The position numbers were made by a program, and so were the translations under genes. From Agaribacterium haliotis (lineage in GTDB: Bacteria > Pseudomonadota > Gammaproteobacteria > Pseudomonadales > Cellvibrionaceae), in contig NZ_NKQJ01000008.1 of NCBI RefSeq assembly GCF_002312815.1, forward strand, positions 62,001 through 126,000: 64,000 bases of DNA, given 5' to 3'. Below, one piece after another: positions 9,083-17,921 of the stretch. Numbering within the stretch: position 1 is the stretch's first letter; every line of letters begins with the position of its first letter. Below the pieces are notes generated by a model, which saw only the letters and a program-made list of their open reading frames with translations, was not told the DNA's origin and searched no databases.

Positions 9083-9716
9083 GCCAGCTTCTATTTGTGT
9101 ATTACCTCTTTTTTTTGGCCACTATGCCTGTGCACTGGATGAAAGCCGGCTTTGGTTGCCATCAAATTATGAACGCCTTTACCTGGATTTGAAGGCATCA
9201 GCCGAAGCCGCGCAGGCCCTGGAGCGTTGTCAAAAAGTCTTGCGCGGCACGCTTGACCTCGAAAAGAGCAGCCTTCCTCAGCAGCCTATATTCCGCATTT
9301 TATGCCGTCAGGAAAACGGTCGTACTTACAACGAACTGGTCGATGGTTTGACATATAAAACACTGACAACCCCGGTTGTGGAGGAGAAAGTCCTGAGCCC
9401 TGAGGAGCTTGCGGCTCAACAAGCACAGCTGGAACGGCAGCGTTTACAGGAATTAGAGCAGCACAAACAAAGCTTGTACGAACGCTGTAAGCAGGCATTT
9501 GATGAGAAGACCGCGCTGTTTGATGGTTTGGTGCTTATTGATGAGGGCAGGGAGCCGGAAGAGTTTGAGGGGGATGATGCTTTGTTTCGCTTGCAATTTG
9601 ATGCGCTAGATATCGATAAACAAGAACTTCACTACAGCGCCTTATGTCAGATACAGCAAGGGGAGCTTCGGCAGTTCTTTATACGTAAGCGGCGTGAGCC
9701 CACCAAGCAGGATTAA
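9063..9716 (+). CDS. Secreted hypothetical protein
   Basis: About 217 residues from the ATG at 9063. This start puts a basic/hydrophobic signal peptide first (ends near GHYACA, residue 24), while the longer open frame from 8967 lies within the PilZ gene. The mature part is charged, with a coiled-coil-like Gln/Leu/Glu segment around residues 110-145 (many EELAAQQAQLERQRLQELE-type repeats). Family not recognised. The 20-bp overlap with the PilZ gene indicates co-translation. It ends 20 bp before a strong terminator. Confidence 0.7.
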   Translation: MFRAFRKPASICVLPLFFGHYACALDESRLWLPSNYERLYLDLKASAEAAQALERCQKVLRGTLDLEKSSLPQQPIFRILCRQENGRTYNELVDGLTYKTLTTPVVEEKVLSPEELAAQQAQLERQRLQELEQHKQSLYERCKQAFDEKTALFDGLVLIDEGREPEEFEGDDALFRLQFDALDIDKQELHYSALCQIQQGELRQFFIRKRREPTKQD

Positions 9717-9736
9717 CCGTACTCTTGTATAGAAAA

Positions 9737-9767
9737 CAAAAAAGCCGCTCAAAGAGCGGCTTTTTTG
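9737..9767. terminator. Bidirectional rho-independent terminator
   Basis: A 14-bp inverted repeat (left arm 9737-9750, AAA loop, right arm 9754-9767) with GCCGCTC/GAGCGGC core and six A on the left and six T on the right. It separates the convergent secreted-protein gene (plus) and the histone-like gene (minus). Confidence 0.92.
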
Positions 9768-9790
9768 CTTGTGGTCTTACCAAAGGCTAA

Positions 9791-10561
9791 TTATTTAGCT
9801 TTAGGTGGACGACCGCGACGCTTGGCTGGTGCCTTGGCTGCAGTGCTAGCGCTGGCAGCCTTAGGTGGACGACCTCGGCGCTTAGCAGGTGCTTTGGCAG
9901 CTGCTTTTTTCGCCGGAGCAGCTGCAGCTGCTTTGGGGGGACGACCGCGACGTTTAGCTGGGGCTTTGCTTGCAGTTGCTTTTGCTTTGCTTGCTGCAGG
10001 GCCTCGTTTGGCTTTTGCTTTAGCCGAAGCACTCGCTTTTTTGGCTTTCGCTTTTTCAGCAGCGGCAGCTTTCTTAGCTTTGAGCTTTTCAGCAGCGGCG
10101 GCTTTTTTGGCGGCAGCTTTTTCAGCGATCGCAGCTTTCTTGGCAGCTGCTTTCTCGGCAACGGCGGCTTTTTTAGCTGCAACAGCCTCTACCTTAGCAA
10201 CGGCTTTGGCCAGGGCGGCTGCCGTTTTGGCTTCGGCATTGGCTGTAGCGAGTTCAGCTTTAGCTGCGCTCAATACAGTTTTGGCTGCGGCGGCATCAGC
10301 GCGGGCTGTTTTAGCAGTAGCTTGAGCAGCGGCCAATTGCTTGGCTTGAGCAGCAGTTTTCTTTTTGGCGCGAATGCTTGCAACTTTTGCAGAAGCAGCT
10401 TTCGCTTTAGTGGCAGTTTTTGAAGCAGCAGATGTGGCGGAAGCAACAGCTTTTTCAGCTGCTTTTGCTTTGGCTTCACGTGCTTTTTCAAGTTTACTTT
10501 TGAGCTGAGCCAGTTCTTTTTCGAGAGCTGCTACAGGATCAGTTGGTTTGCGACCAGCCAT
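9791..10561 (-). CDS. Histone H1-like, AlgP-type DNA-binding protein with three AT-hooks
   Basis: 256 residues, very rich in Ala and Lys. A short N-terminal segment (MAGRKPTDPVAALEKELAQL) may form a helical domain. It is followed by about 170 residues of Ala/Lys repeats like eukaryotic histone H1 tails. The C-terminus has three near-identical AT-hook motifs KRRGRPPK at about 203-210, 227-234 and 247-254. AT-hooks bind the minor groove of A/T tracts. Pseudomonas AlgP (AlgR3) is the nearest known type, but the AT-hooks make this closer to H1/HMG-I mimics. The repeats make the gene prone to length change by recombination. The complementary strand is also open across it because of composition; the minus reading is right given its start context and N-terminus. 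Confidence 0.85.
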   Translation of the reverse strand: MAGRKPTDPVAALEKELAQLKSKLEKAREAKAKAAEKAVASATSAASKTATKAKAASAKVASIRAKKKTAAQAKQLAAAQATAKTARADAAAAKTVLSAAKAELATANAEAKTAAALAKAVAKVEAVAAKKAAVAEKAAAKKAAIAEKAAAKKAAAAEKLKAKKAAAAEKAKAKKASASAKAKAKRGPAASKAKATASKAPAKRRGRPPKAAAAAPAKKAAAKAPAKRRGRPPKAASASTAAKAPAKRRGRPPKAK

Positions 10562-11712
10562 GTGAGTTACCCTTTTTATTTACACTCATGGAAGTTGTAG
10601 CACTACATTACGAAATAACAAGAAAAATTCAAGGGCTTTGGCGTAATTTCGTGCCCATTTCATTGAAAATCGACCGTATTTTTTGTTTTTTTTGTTTTTT
10701 TATTTGTGATTTAAGTTTTTGGGCTTTATTTCGCCGCTTTGGCTCGGCTAATTTCAGTTTTTCTTGAACCTGAGTTTTTCTAAAATTGTAAATGTTTTTG
10801 AGGATTCGAACGCAAGTTTGAGCCGCTTCGCCAAGCTGTATATCTACTTTTTGTTTTTGGTGTTGTGTGCAGTAAAAAATACATCGTTGCCTTTTTGTTT
10901 TTTGCTTTATCTGAGCTTGTTCTTTGATAAAAGTTCATCGCCACGAATGTTGCGCCGCCACCGAGGTCTTTATCGCTTTAAGTGTTTTTAACGATGTTGA
11001 TGGTTGCGCTCGCGCTTTTTGAGCTGCCTTGCTTTACTTTGGCACCGTTTCTAATCGTTCTAATCGAGATCTCGCTGTAAGTTTATCCAAGCTGTTTGGG
11101 GCAAGGCTGGTCTGAGTTTTATGTTGCTGTTAACAACAAAGCACTGTGCAGAGGTTTTTATTTTTGTGTGTTAGCGGGGTATGGCACTGGCAATGAGTTT
11201 TTTCAACGCATTGATTGCTTTTTCACTGCGCTGCTGTGATGGGTTCTGACGAATGTGTTTGAGCTTGGGCATTAACATGGGGCACAAGGGGATTTTGAGT
11301 GCTTATTCGCTTTTTATCCATTTACAGCCTGTTAGAGCGTGTCATTTTCCTGAAATAACTATCCGTATTTGGCCGTAAGGTGGTCTTGGTGTTTTTCCAG
11401 AAGGAGCTTTGCCGCTTTGTGTGTCGCTGATGGAGCTGTGCAAGTGGGATATAATGACTATTTATCGTGCTAAGGCGGTGTTTTTTAGCTCGTTGCTGAA
11501 GCTTTGTTTAAATCTTGCCCAAATCAGGGCTTTGAGCGCTAAGTTTTGGGCCTCTTGGCGCTATTTGGTGTAGAATGCCAAGAGCAGAGTGTGCTGAAGC
11601 CTTGAGCTGGCTCAGCTTCTTGTGCCCAGGCCGTATTATACTGTTGGCCGATGATGTATGCTGCCCTGACCTGCAAGGGCTGGTGACTATAAAGATAATT
11701 GGAGATTGAGTC
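10562..11712. other. 1.15-kb intergenic stretch without a clear gene
   Basis: T-rich on the plus strand, with low coding signal. It contains the A-tract cluster at 10679-10705, a tandem TTCTAATCG pair at about 11049-11066 next to a CGAGATCTCG palindrome, and a TATAAT at 11450-11455 without a good -35. On the minus strand, a 35-codon frame (11171-11278) reads like a basic peptide with normal codon use and no visible Shine-Dalgarno; it may be a gene remnant. The inverted repeat CTCTTGGC/GCCAAGAG (about 11552-11585) could fold. Open frames on the plus strand here (10543-10991) look like chance products of base composition. Confidence 0.5.
10679..10705. repeat. Phased A/T tract upstream of the AT-hook gene
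   Basis: On the plus strand: runs of six, eight and seven T broken by single G residues, then A and TTT. It lies about 120-145 bp upstream of the minus-strand AT-hook gene start (10561). It is a natural minor-groove target for AT-hooks and may give a curved or stiff promoter region; autoregulation is inference. Confidence 0.5.
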
Positions 11713-12135
11713 GTGAGTCGTAGAAGACGCCATAAGGTAGAAAGCGAAGATAGTGGTGAAATTGATTTAACCCCTATGCTCGACGTTGTATTCATCATGC
11801 TGATCTTTTTCATCGTGACGGCGTCATTTGTAAAAGAGAAGTCCCTCGGCCTGAATGTACCTGAGAGCAATGATGTTCCTCCTCCGCCAGATCCGGATCA
11901 GCCTAAGAACATTCTGGTTCAGGTCAATGCGAATGACGAGATCTATATCGATAAGCGTCGTGTTGATATTCGCGCAGTACGCTCTTTGATTGCACAGAAA
12001 AAAGCCGAGAACCCTGAAGCCTCGGTTGTTGTTCGTATGCACGAACTGAGCACGGCTAACACCTACGTAGCCATCGCTGATTCCGCTCGCGAAGCCAAGA
12101 TCTTCAATATTAACCTCGTACCATATAACGAGTAA
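11713..12135 (+). CDS. ExbD/TolR family protein (orphan)
   Basis: 140 residues, starting at GTG with GGAG 8 nt upstream. A short basic N-terminus, then one transmembrane helix with the family signature DLTPMLDVVFIMLIFF; D24 is the proton-carrying aspartate, intact. The rest is the periplasmic ExbD/TolR domain. Partners in the family are an ExbB/TolQ channel and a TonB/TolA-type effector; neither is adjacent, so it must work with a partner elsewhere, possibly with the TonB-domain proteins in this window. A strong terminator follows at once, so it is a single-gene unit. Confidence 0.9.
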   Translation: MSRRRRHKVESEDSGEIDLTPMLDVVFIMLIFFIVTASFVKEKSLGLNVPESNDVPPPPDPDQPKNILVQVNANDEIYIDKRRVDIRAVRSLIAQKKAENPEASVVVRMHELSTANTYVAIADSAREAKIFNINLVPYNE

Positions 12136-12170
12136 GCATACCTTTCGGCCCATTTAAGGCCGCAGATATT

Positions 12171-12197
12171 AAACGGGCGCTTTTTGCGCCCGTTTTT
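12171..12197 (+). terminator. Rho-independent terminator after exbD-like gene
   Basis: A 10-bp stem with arms AAACGGGCGC (12171-12180) and GCGCCCGTTT (12186-12195) around a TTTTT loop, ending in a T run. It lies 36 bp after the stop. Confidence 0.88.
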
Positions 12198-12370
12198 CGT
12201 TATAGCCTTAAGCTTTCCTATCTTTGCCCTCAGTCTTTTTCGCTCCACCCTTATGCTCATTATCACCGAGGGGGAGACTCAGAAAAGCTTTGTTATATAC
12301 CTTCAGCTTCTATTTACTAGCTTTTTATAAGCAGCTTTGATCTTTAGTGGTGCTTGTGTGCATTTGAAAA

Positions 12371-12404
12371 ACCAATATACTGTATGTTTGTACAGTGTAT
12401 TGGT
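12371..12404 (+). promoter_or_regulatory. LexA (SOS) box and overlapping promoter for imuA-imuB-dnaE2
   Basis: CTGT-N8-ACAG at 12380-12395 is an exact gammaproteobacterial LexA operator core, inside a TACTGT...ACAGTG context. It is flanked by ACCAATA (12371-12377) and TATTGGT (12398-12404), so the whole 34 bp is a near-perfect palindrome (13 of 14 arm positions match). A -10-like TATACT (12376-12381) overlaps it, with a weak TTGTGT 16 bp upstream. It ends 18 bp before the chosen imuA start. LexA binding here would block RNA polymerase until DNA damage triggers LexA cleavage. Confidence 0.9.
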
Positions 12405-12422
12405 TTGGTTAGAGTTTTTTGC

Positions 12423-13301
12423 ATGCAAGATGCTTTATATGGTGAAGCTGACAAGTGCGACGCAGTTGAATATCGGCAATCTTTAGCGCCCAAAGGCCGT
12501 AAGTGTAATGCTTTTAGTGCTGCTGCTTCGGGGGCGGCGCTGTCGACTGAGCGGCAGCCGGGCAAGCCTGTTCAGCTCGAGGCGCTTTTACGGCGCAAGG
12601 ATGTGTGGCAGGGGCACAGTCAGTACTTTATGGCAACAAAAGCCCTGGATAGCGGTCACAGCGAATTAAACCGGGCTCTTGTGCAACGGGGCTGGCCAGC
12701 AGGCGGTTTGATCGAGCTTGGTTTAAGTTCGGTGCAAGCTTTGTGGCCACTGCTGGCGCCGAGTCTTGCTGCTTTGAAGCAAAGATCAGGGTTTTTTATA
12801 TTGTTAAACCCGCCATTTGAACCCTATGCCGTTAGGTTGAAGCAGCTGGGTTTGCCTCTGCAGCGATTACTTGTTGTTCACACTCCAAACAAAGCGGACT
12901 TTCTCGCAGCCTTTGTCGACTTGGCGTCATCTCCGGCCTGTCCTTTTTTGCTCGCCTGGCCACCTTTGCAGCACTTAAGTTATGCCGAATTGCGGAAATG
13001 CCACTTGGCTTGTCATGAGCAGGAGGGACTTCGCTTTTTAATAAAGTCAAAAGCAGTCATGCAGCAAAGCTCTCCTGCTTTATTGCGCCTTTTAATTCGT
13101 CAGCATAAACAGCACTTGTGTTTGGAGCTGCTTAAACAGCGAGGCCAATTAGTTTCGGCCCCGATTAAGCTTGCTTTGCCTTCTGCTTGGGCTGTGTTGC
13201 CCGCTTATCCTGATTTGTTACAGGGCGGAGCTGGAGCTGAACCCTTTTATAAGGCGTCTGCACGGCTACTTCATTTCCCTTTGTCGTTATCCATAGATTA
13301 G
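12423..13301 (+). CDS. imuA: ImuA, RecA/SulA-like translesion synthesis accessory protein
   Basis: 292 residues from the ATG at 12423; an open frame reaches back to 12354 but would run through the LexA box, so the downstream start is chosen. It shows ImuA features: an ALDSGHSELNRALVQRGWPAG-like opening and GLIELG, followed by RecA-like core strands ending at LLNPP and the LLVVH stretch. ImuA acts with ImuB and DnaE2 in damage-induced mutagenesis, probably binding RecA and loading ImuB. First gene of the three-gene SOS cassette, with 13 bp to imuB. Confidence 0.9.
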   Translation: MQDALYGEADKCDAVEYRQSLAPKGRKCNAFSAAASGAALSTERQPGKPVQLEALLRRKDVWQGHSQYFMATKALDSGHSELNRALVQRGWPAGGLIELGLSSVQALWPLLAPSLAALKQRSGFFILLNPPFEPYAVRLKQLGLPLQRLLVVHTPNKADFLAAFVDLASSPACPFLLAWPPLQHLSYAELRKCHLACHEQEGLRFLIKSKAVMQQSSPALLRLLIRQHKQHLCLELLKQRGQLVSAPIKLALPSAWAVLPAYPDLLQGGAGAEPFYKASARLLHFPLSLSID

Positions 13302-13314
13302 GTGGAGCTAGCTT

Positions 13315-14814
13315 ATGAATACACATCAGCGGCCGGTCTATTTAGCTTTGCGCTTCCCGTTTATTGCACTCGAAGCACTCAACTGTTCACTTGAGCAAAA
13401 AGTGCTTGTCTACAACAAGCAACAGCAGGTTGTGATGGCGAGTCCGCCTTGTTTTGAGCAGGGGGTAAAGTTAGACATGAATTTAGCAAATGCCTCGCTG
13501 TTGTTGGAGGCTGAAACCCAGGCAAGGGATTATCAGGCCGAGTTACTGCTATTAAAAAGCCTGGCGGATCAGCTCTATGAATTTACGCCTTATATCGATA
13601 CCCAGCACCAGGCAAGTGGTGCAGCTTTAATACTGGAACTCTCTACCTGCTTAAAGTTGTTTAATGGACTAGAGCGCTTGCTTGAAGCTATTTATAGCTG
13701 TGTGTCACAAAGAGGGCTTGAATATCAAGCTGCTTTGGCTGGTAGTTCCGAGGCCGCTTGGTTATTGGCCGGTAGCAGTAAACACTGCTGGGCTTATGCT
13801 ATGGCCGACAGCGATGCGTTATTGGGCCTGAATGTGTCTGAGTTAAATATTGATGAAGCAACTAAGGACAGTTTAAGAAAGAGTGGTTTTCGCAATCTAG
13901 CAGAACTTAAAAAACAGCTTGTCAAAAGCGGTGGGCAGGCCTTTCGCACTCGCTGGGGGGCAGGGTTAGCTGATTACTTAAATGCTTTGTTTATGGCCAA
14001 TGCCGTGCAGAGTGATTTATTTCACCGGCCACTGTTTCGGTGTCGAGAGCAGTTTTATGAGCCTGAACAAGCCTACCGCAGTAGTTTGGAGTTTGATTAT
14101 CCGCTTGTCTCTATTGATTTACTTGATGCGCCGATGCGCCAATTGCTCGAAGAATTGGGCACTTATTTGCAGCAAAACCAGTTGCAGTGCAGTGGTATTA
14201 CCTGGGCTTTTGGCAGTATTGATCAACGACACAGTTCAATGCCGGTGCGCTGCGAGCGGGTACACAAAGATTATTTACTGTTGCTTGAGTTGAGCTTGAT
14301 ACAGCTTCAACAACTGGGGCTTCCGTTTGAAGTTGATCGCCTGTCGATTGAACAAGCTGACTTGCACAGCGCCGAGTTGGCAACTGAGAAGCTAGCAAGT
14401 TTTACCGAAAAGCAGGACTCACGTGATGAGCAGCTGTTACTGAGGCGTATGCAGGCACGCCTTGGTCGAAAAAATGTACGCAAACTCAGCCTTGTTGATG
14501 AGCATGTCCCTGAGTTGGCCAGTACAAGTGTGGCGGCGGACGAGCTTGCTTTAACACATTTACCGCAAGCTTTGGCAGAAGCCGAGCGCCCATCGTGGCT
14601 GTTAAAGTCACCGTTAAAATTAGCCGTTGATAAACAAAAATTGTTTTGGCAGGGGCCCTTGCAATTAATACGTGGCCCCGAACGCATTGAAAGTCACTGG
14701 TGGGATGAGCCCTGTGCACGTGATTATTTTGTTGCTTTGCGCGACGATCAGGTGAGGCTGTGGGTTTACCGGGATCTGCGCCAGCAGGACTGGTATGTGC
14801 ACGGTATTTTTTAG
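13315..14814 (+). CDS. imuB: ImuB, catalytically dead Y-family polymerase homologue
   Basis: 499 residues. The N-terminus (YLALRFPFIALEAL) sits where active Y-family polymerases have the DxD metal-binding motif, and no acidic catalytic pair is present, as is usual for ImuB. The C-terminal part has the family tail: a DEHVPE element, then GPERIESHWWDEP, CARDYFVAL and LWVYRD...WYVHGIF at the end. ImuB bridges the beta clamp, ImuA and DnaE2 in the mutasome. It lies between imuA (13 bp) and dnaE2 (17 bp) in a LexA-controlled operon. Confidence 0.93.
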   Translation: MNTHQRPVYLALRFPFIALEALNCSLEQKVLVYNKQQQVVMASPPCFEQGVKLDMNLANASLLLEAETQARDYQAELLLLKSLADQLYEFTPYIDTQHQASGAALILELSTCLKLFNGLERLLEAIYSCVSQRGLEYQAALAGSSEAAWLLAGSSKHCWAYAMADSDALLGLNVSELNIDEATKDSLRKSGFRNLAELKKQLVKSGGQAFRTRWGAGLADYLNALFMANAVQSDLFHRPLFRCREQFYEPEQAYRSSLEFDYPLVSIDLLDAPMRQLLEELGTYLQQNQLQCSGITWAFGSIDQRHSSMPVRCERVHKDYLLLLELSLIQLQQLGLPFEVDRLSIEQADLHSAELATEKLASFTEKQDSRDEQLLLRRMQARLGRKNVRKLSLVDEHVPELASTSVAADELALTHLPQALAEAERPSWLLKSPLKLAVDKQKLFWQGPLQLIRGPERIESHWWDEPCARDYFVALRDDQVRLWVYRDLRQQDWYVHGIF

Positions 14815-14831
14815 TTGGTGCGAAAACGGTG

Positions 14832-17800
14832 ATGTTGAGTGCGCTCTATTGTCAAAGCAATTTCAGCTTTTTATGTGGTGCTTCTCACCCGCAGGAGTTG
14901 GTTGAGCGTGCAGTGGAGCTTGGTTATCGCAGTTTAGCGTTAACGGATGAGTGTTCACTGGCCGGTATTGTTCGCGCCCATCAAGCGGCTAAATGCAATA
15001 ATATTCGCTTGATTTGTGGCTCTTTGATTCGTTTGCAAAGTGGGGAGGCATTTATCGTATTAGCGCCAGATAGGCAGGCTTATGCGGAGCTTTCTGGTTT
15101 TATCACATTGGCACGCCGGCGCTCTAATAAAGGTGAGTATCAAGCGAACTTTGAAGATTTGCGCTTTCGCTTAAAACGCTGTTTTCTGATTTGGCTGGCA
15201 GAATCGAGGCTTTTAGAGCGAGATAAAGACAGCAAGGCGATGTTTGCCCAGAGTTTGGCTAAAGCGTTTGCTCGGCGACTGTGGATAGGTATTGACCATC
15301 GATTATTAAAAGCCGAAGTGAGTGCTTTTTTAAGCTGGCGCCAGCTTGCTGAAACAGTGTCAATTCCTTTGCTTGCCTGCCCCAAGGTTTTAATGCATAC
15401 AAAGGCGCGCAAGGCGCTGCAGGATGTACTCACGGCGTTAAAGCAGAGAAAAAGTGTGCAACAGATGGGCTCGGCGCTTGAACAAAATGCCCAGGCTTAT
15501 TTAAAAAGCCCAGAACAGCTTAGCCGCCTCTATCCTGAAGAGTTGTTACTTGAGGCGCAAATACTTGCCGATCGCTGCCATTTTTCTCTTGATGAGTTGA
15601 AATATCAGTATCCGCGAGAACTGGTGCCCGGTGGGCAAACACCCATCGACTACCTGAGTGCTTTGGTTGAACAAGGCTCCAAGCAGCGCTGGCCACAAGG
15701 TGTGCCTTACAAGGTAAAGCAGCTCATTAGCAAGGAGTTAGCTTTAATTGCCGAGCTGCATTATGAATACTATTTTTTAACCGTTTACGACATCGTGCGT
15801 TTTGCCCGCAGCCAAAATATTCTCTGTCAAGGGCGGGGCTCCGCTGCTAATTCAGTTGTCTGTTACTGCCTGCGTATCACTGAAATCTCCCCTGATATGA
15901 TTCACGTTCTATTTGAGCGTTTTATTTCAAAAGAAAGGGATGAGGCGCCGGATATTGATGTCGATTTTGAGCACAGCCGGCGCGAGGAGGTGATTCAATA
16001 TATCTACAGAAAATACGGGCGGGAGCGAGCAGCTCTTGCCGCAACGGTTATATGTTATCGCCCCCGGAGCGCTATTCGTGATGTGGGCCGAGCTCTGGGG
16101 TTTGAACCTGGGTTAATTGATTCGCTGGCGAAATCACTGGCCTGGTGGGATAGGAAGGGCGATTTAAAAAGGCGCATTGCTGAGGCCGGTGTGCAGAATA
16201 GTACGCGTTTAAGTGCCTTGTTTTATCAATTAGTGCAAGCGATCCAAGGGTTTCCTCGCCATTTAAGTCAACATGTGGGCGGCTTTGTGATTACAGAGCA
16301 GGCTTTAAGCTCCATCGTTCCCGTTGAAAATGCCGGTATGGCTGAGCGCACAGTGATTCAGTGGGATAAAGATGATCTCGAGGCGATGCAGCTGATGAAA
16401 GTTGATGTGCTTGCTTTGGGCATGCTTACCGCTTTGAGAAAATGTTTAGAGATGGTTGGCAGCTACCAGCGCCAGATCCAGTGTTTGGAGGATATTCCGA
16501 AAGAGGATGCCGCGACCTATGAGATGTTGAGCCGAGCCGATAGCATCGGCGTGTTTCAAGTCGAATCAAGGGCGCAAATGTCCATGTTGCCGCGTTTGAA
16601 ACCAAGGTGCTTTTATGACCTGGTGATTCAGATTGCGATTATTCGCCCCGGCCCTATTCAGGGGGGCATGGTTCACCCCTATTTAAAGCGGCGAGATGGT
16701 GAAGAGGCCATTGATTATATTAACGATGCTTTAAAAGAGGTGTTAGAGCCGACTCTAGGCGTACCTATTTTTCAGGAACAAGCCATTCGTCTGTCGATGG
16801 TTGCCGCAGGTTTTAGTGGTGGCGAAGCCGATGAGCTTAGGCGGGCGATGGCTAGCTGGGGGAAAAACGGTAATTTGCTGCAATTTGAACAGAAGTTTAT
16901 TGCTGGCATGTTGAGTAATGCTTATAGCAAGGAGTTTGCGCACCGGCTTTTTGAACAAATAAAGGGGTTTGGGGGCTACGGTTTTCCCGAATCACATTCG
17001 GCGAGCTTTGCAATACTCTGTTATTTTTCATCGTGGTTTAAACGCCATCACCCGGCTGCTTTTTATTGTGCTCTGTTAAACAGTCAACCGATGGGCTTTT
17101 ATTCCCCGTCGCAATTGGTGCAAGACGCGCGACGTCACGCCATTAAAGTATTGCCTGCAGATGTATGTTTCAGTAGTGATGAATGCTGTTTGGAGAATAT
17201 TGCGGCCTCTGGAGAAAACAAGCTTTGGGCGCTCAGGCTTGGCTTGTTGCAAATTAAGGCCTTGAATAAAGCCGCTGCACAGCGTATTTCATCGGCGAAC
17301 AAAATCAAAACTTTTGTCTCTGTGCATGATTTACAACTCAGAGCAAAACTAAGCCGCATTGAGCTTGAATATTTGGCTTCGGCAGATGCGCTGCACAGCT
17401 TGCAGGGGCATCGTTACCAGAGTCACTGGTCCGTCGCCGGTATGCAGCCAAGCATTATGGGCTGTCAGGTGGCAGAACATGCACTGCAGTCAAAGTCTCC
17501 CGAAATGATTGAAGATATTCAAGCCGATTTCGACAGCTTGCGTCTGAGCCTACGTGCGCACCCGATGGCGCTTTTGCGGCGCATGGCGGCGTTTTCCAGC
17601 TGTCGCCTGCAAAGTGAGCTGAAGTTTATTCGCCATGGTAGTTTTGTTCAGGTGGCGGGCATCGTCACGGGGCGCCAACGCCCGGGTACGGCTAAAGGCA
17701 CGGTGTTTTTGACGCTTGAAGATGAAAGCGGCAATATTAATGTCGTTGTTTGGAAACGCACCCAAGAGTTGTTCCGTCAAACCTTATTAAATGCCAAGTT

Positions 17801-17921
17801 AATACGAGTGAAGGGGCGTCTTGAGCGCAAAGCCGATGTGGTGCATGTTATTGCTGGGCAACTTATTGACGCCAGTGAACACATAGCGGCGCTTTCAACA
17901 AAATCTAGAGACTTTCATTAG
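14832..17921 (+). CDS. dnaE2: Error-prone DNA polymerase DnaE2
   Basis: About 1029 residues from the ATG at 14832; the open frame extends into imuB but MLSALYCQSNFSFL is the typical DnaE2 N-terminus. Domain order: PHP domain (1-210), C-family polymerase palm with APDIDVDFEH (near 15950; catalytic Asp residues present), fingers, helix-hairpin-helix, and an OB-fold near the C-terminus (VAGIVTGRQRPGTAKGTVFL). DnaE2 is the error-prone copy of replicative DnaE and performs induced mutagenesis with ImuA/ImuB. Length matches the family (about 1030-1080). Confidence 0.95.
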   Translation: MLSALYCQSNFSFLCGASHPQELVERAVELGYRSLALTDECSLAGIVRAHQAAKCNNIRLICGSLIRLQSGEAFIVLAPDRQAYAELSGFITLARRRSNKGEYQANFEDLRFRLKRCFLIWLAESRLLERDKDSKAMFAQSLAKAFARRLWIGIDHRLLKAEVSAFLSWRQLAETVSIPLLACPKVLMHTKARKALQDVLTALKQRKSVQQMGSALEQNAQAYLKSPEQLSRLYPEELLLEAQILADRCHFSLDELKYQYPRELVPGGQTPIDYLSALVEQGSKQRWPQGVPYKVKQLISKELALIAELHYEYYFLTVYDIVRFARSQNILCQGRGSAANSVVCYCLRITEISPDMIHVLFERFISKERDEAPDIDVDFEHSRREEVIQYIYRKYGRERAALAATVICYRPRSAIRDVGRALGFEPGLIDSLAKSLAWWDRKGDLKRRIAEAGVQNSTRLSALFYQLVQAIQGFPRHLSQHVGGFVITEQALSSIVPVENAGMAERTVIQWDKDDLEAMQLMKVDVLALGMLTALRKCLEMVGSYQRQIQCLEDIPKEDAATYEMLSRADSIGVFQVESRAQMSMLPRLKPRCFYDLVIQIAIIRPGPIQGGMVHPYLKRRDGEEAIDYINDALKEVLEPTLGVPIFQEQAIRLSMVAAGFSGGEADELRRAMASWGKNGNLLQFEQKFIAGMLSNAYSKEFAHRLFEQIKGFGGYGFPESHSASFAILCYFSSWFKRHHPAAFYCALLNSQPMGFYSPSQLVQDARRHAIKVLPADVCFSSDECCLENIAASGENKLWALRLGLLQIKALNKAAAQRISSANKIKTFVSVHDLQLRAKLSRIELEYLASADALHSLQGHRYQSHWSVAGMQPSIMGCQVAEHALQSKSPEMIEDIQADFDSLRLSLRAHPMALLRRMAAFSSCRLQSELKFIRHGSFVQVAGIVTGRQRPGTAKGTVFLTLEDESGNINVVVWKRTQELFRQTLLNAKLIRVKGRLERKADVVHVIAGQLIDASEHIAALSTKSRDFH

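Noticed and set aside
9800-9960. Three near-identical DNA repeats that might suggest a CRISPR or mobile repeat
   Set aside because: They encode the AT-hook motifs in frame; spacing is uneven and there are no spacers.
9765-10325. Plus-strand open frame with repeated GGRPRRLAG units
   Set aside because: It is the complement of the Ala/Lys/AT-hook repeats; the minus frame has the proper start and protein features.
11508-11870. 120-codon minus-strand open frame overlapping the exbD start
   Set aside because: Overlaps the conserved transmembrane motif of ExbD and shows no protein family pattern.
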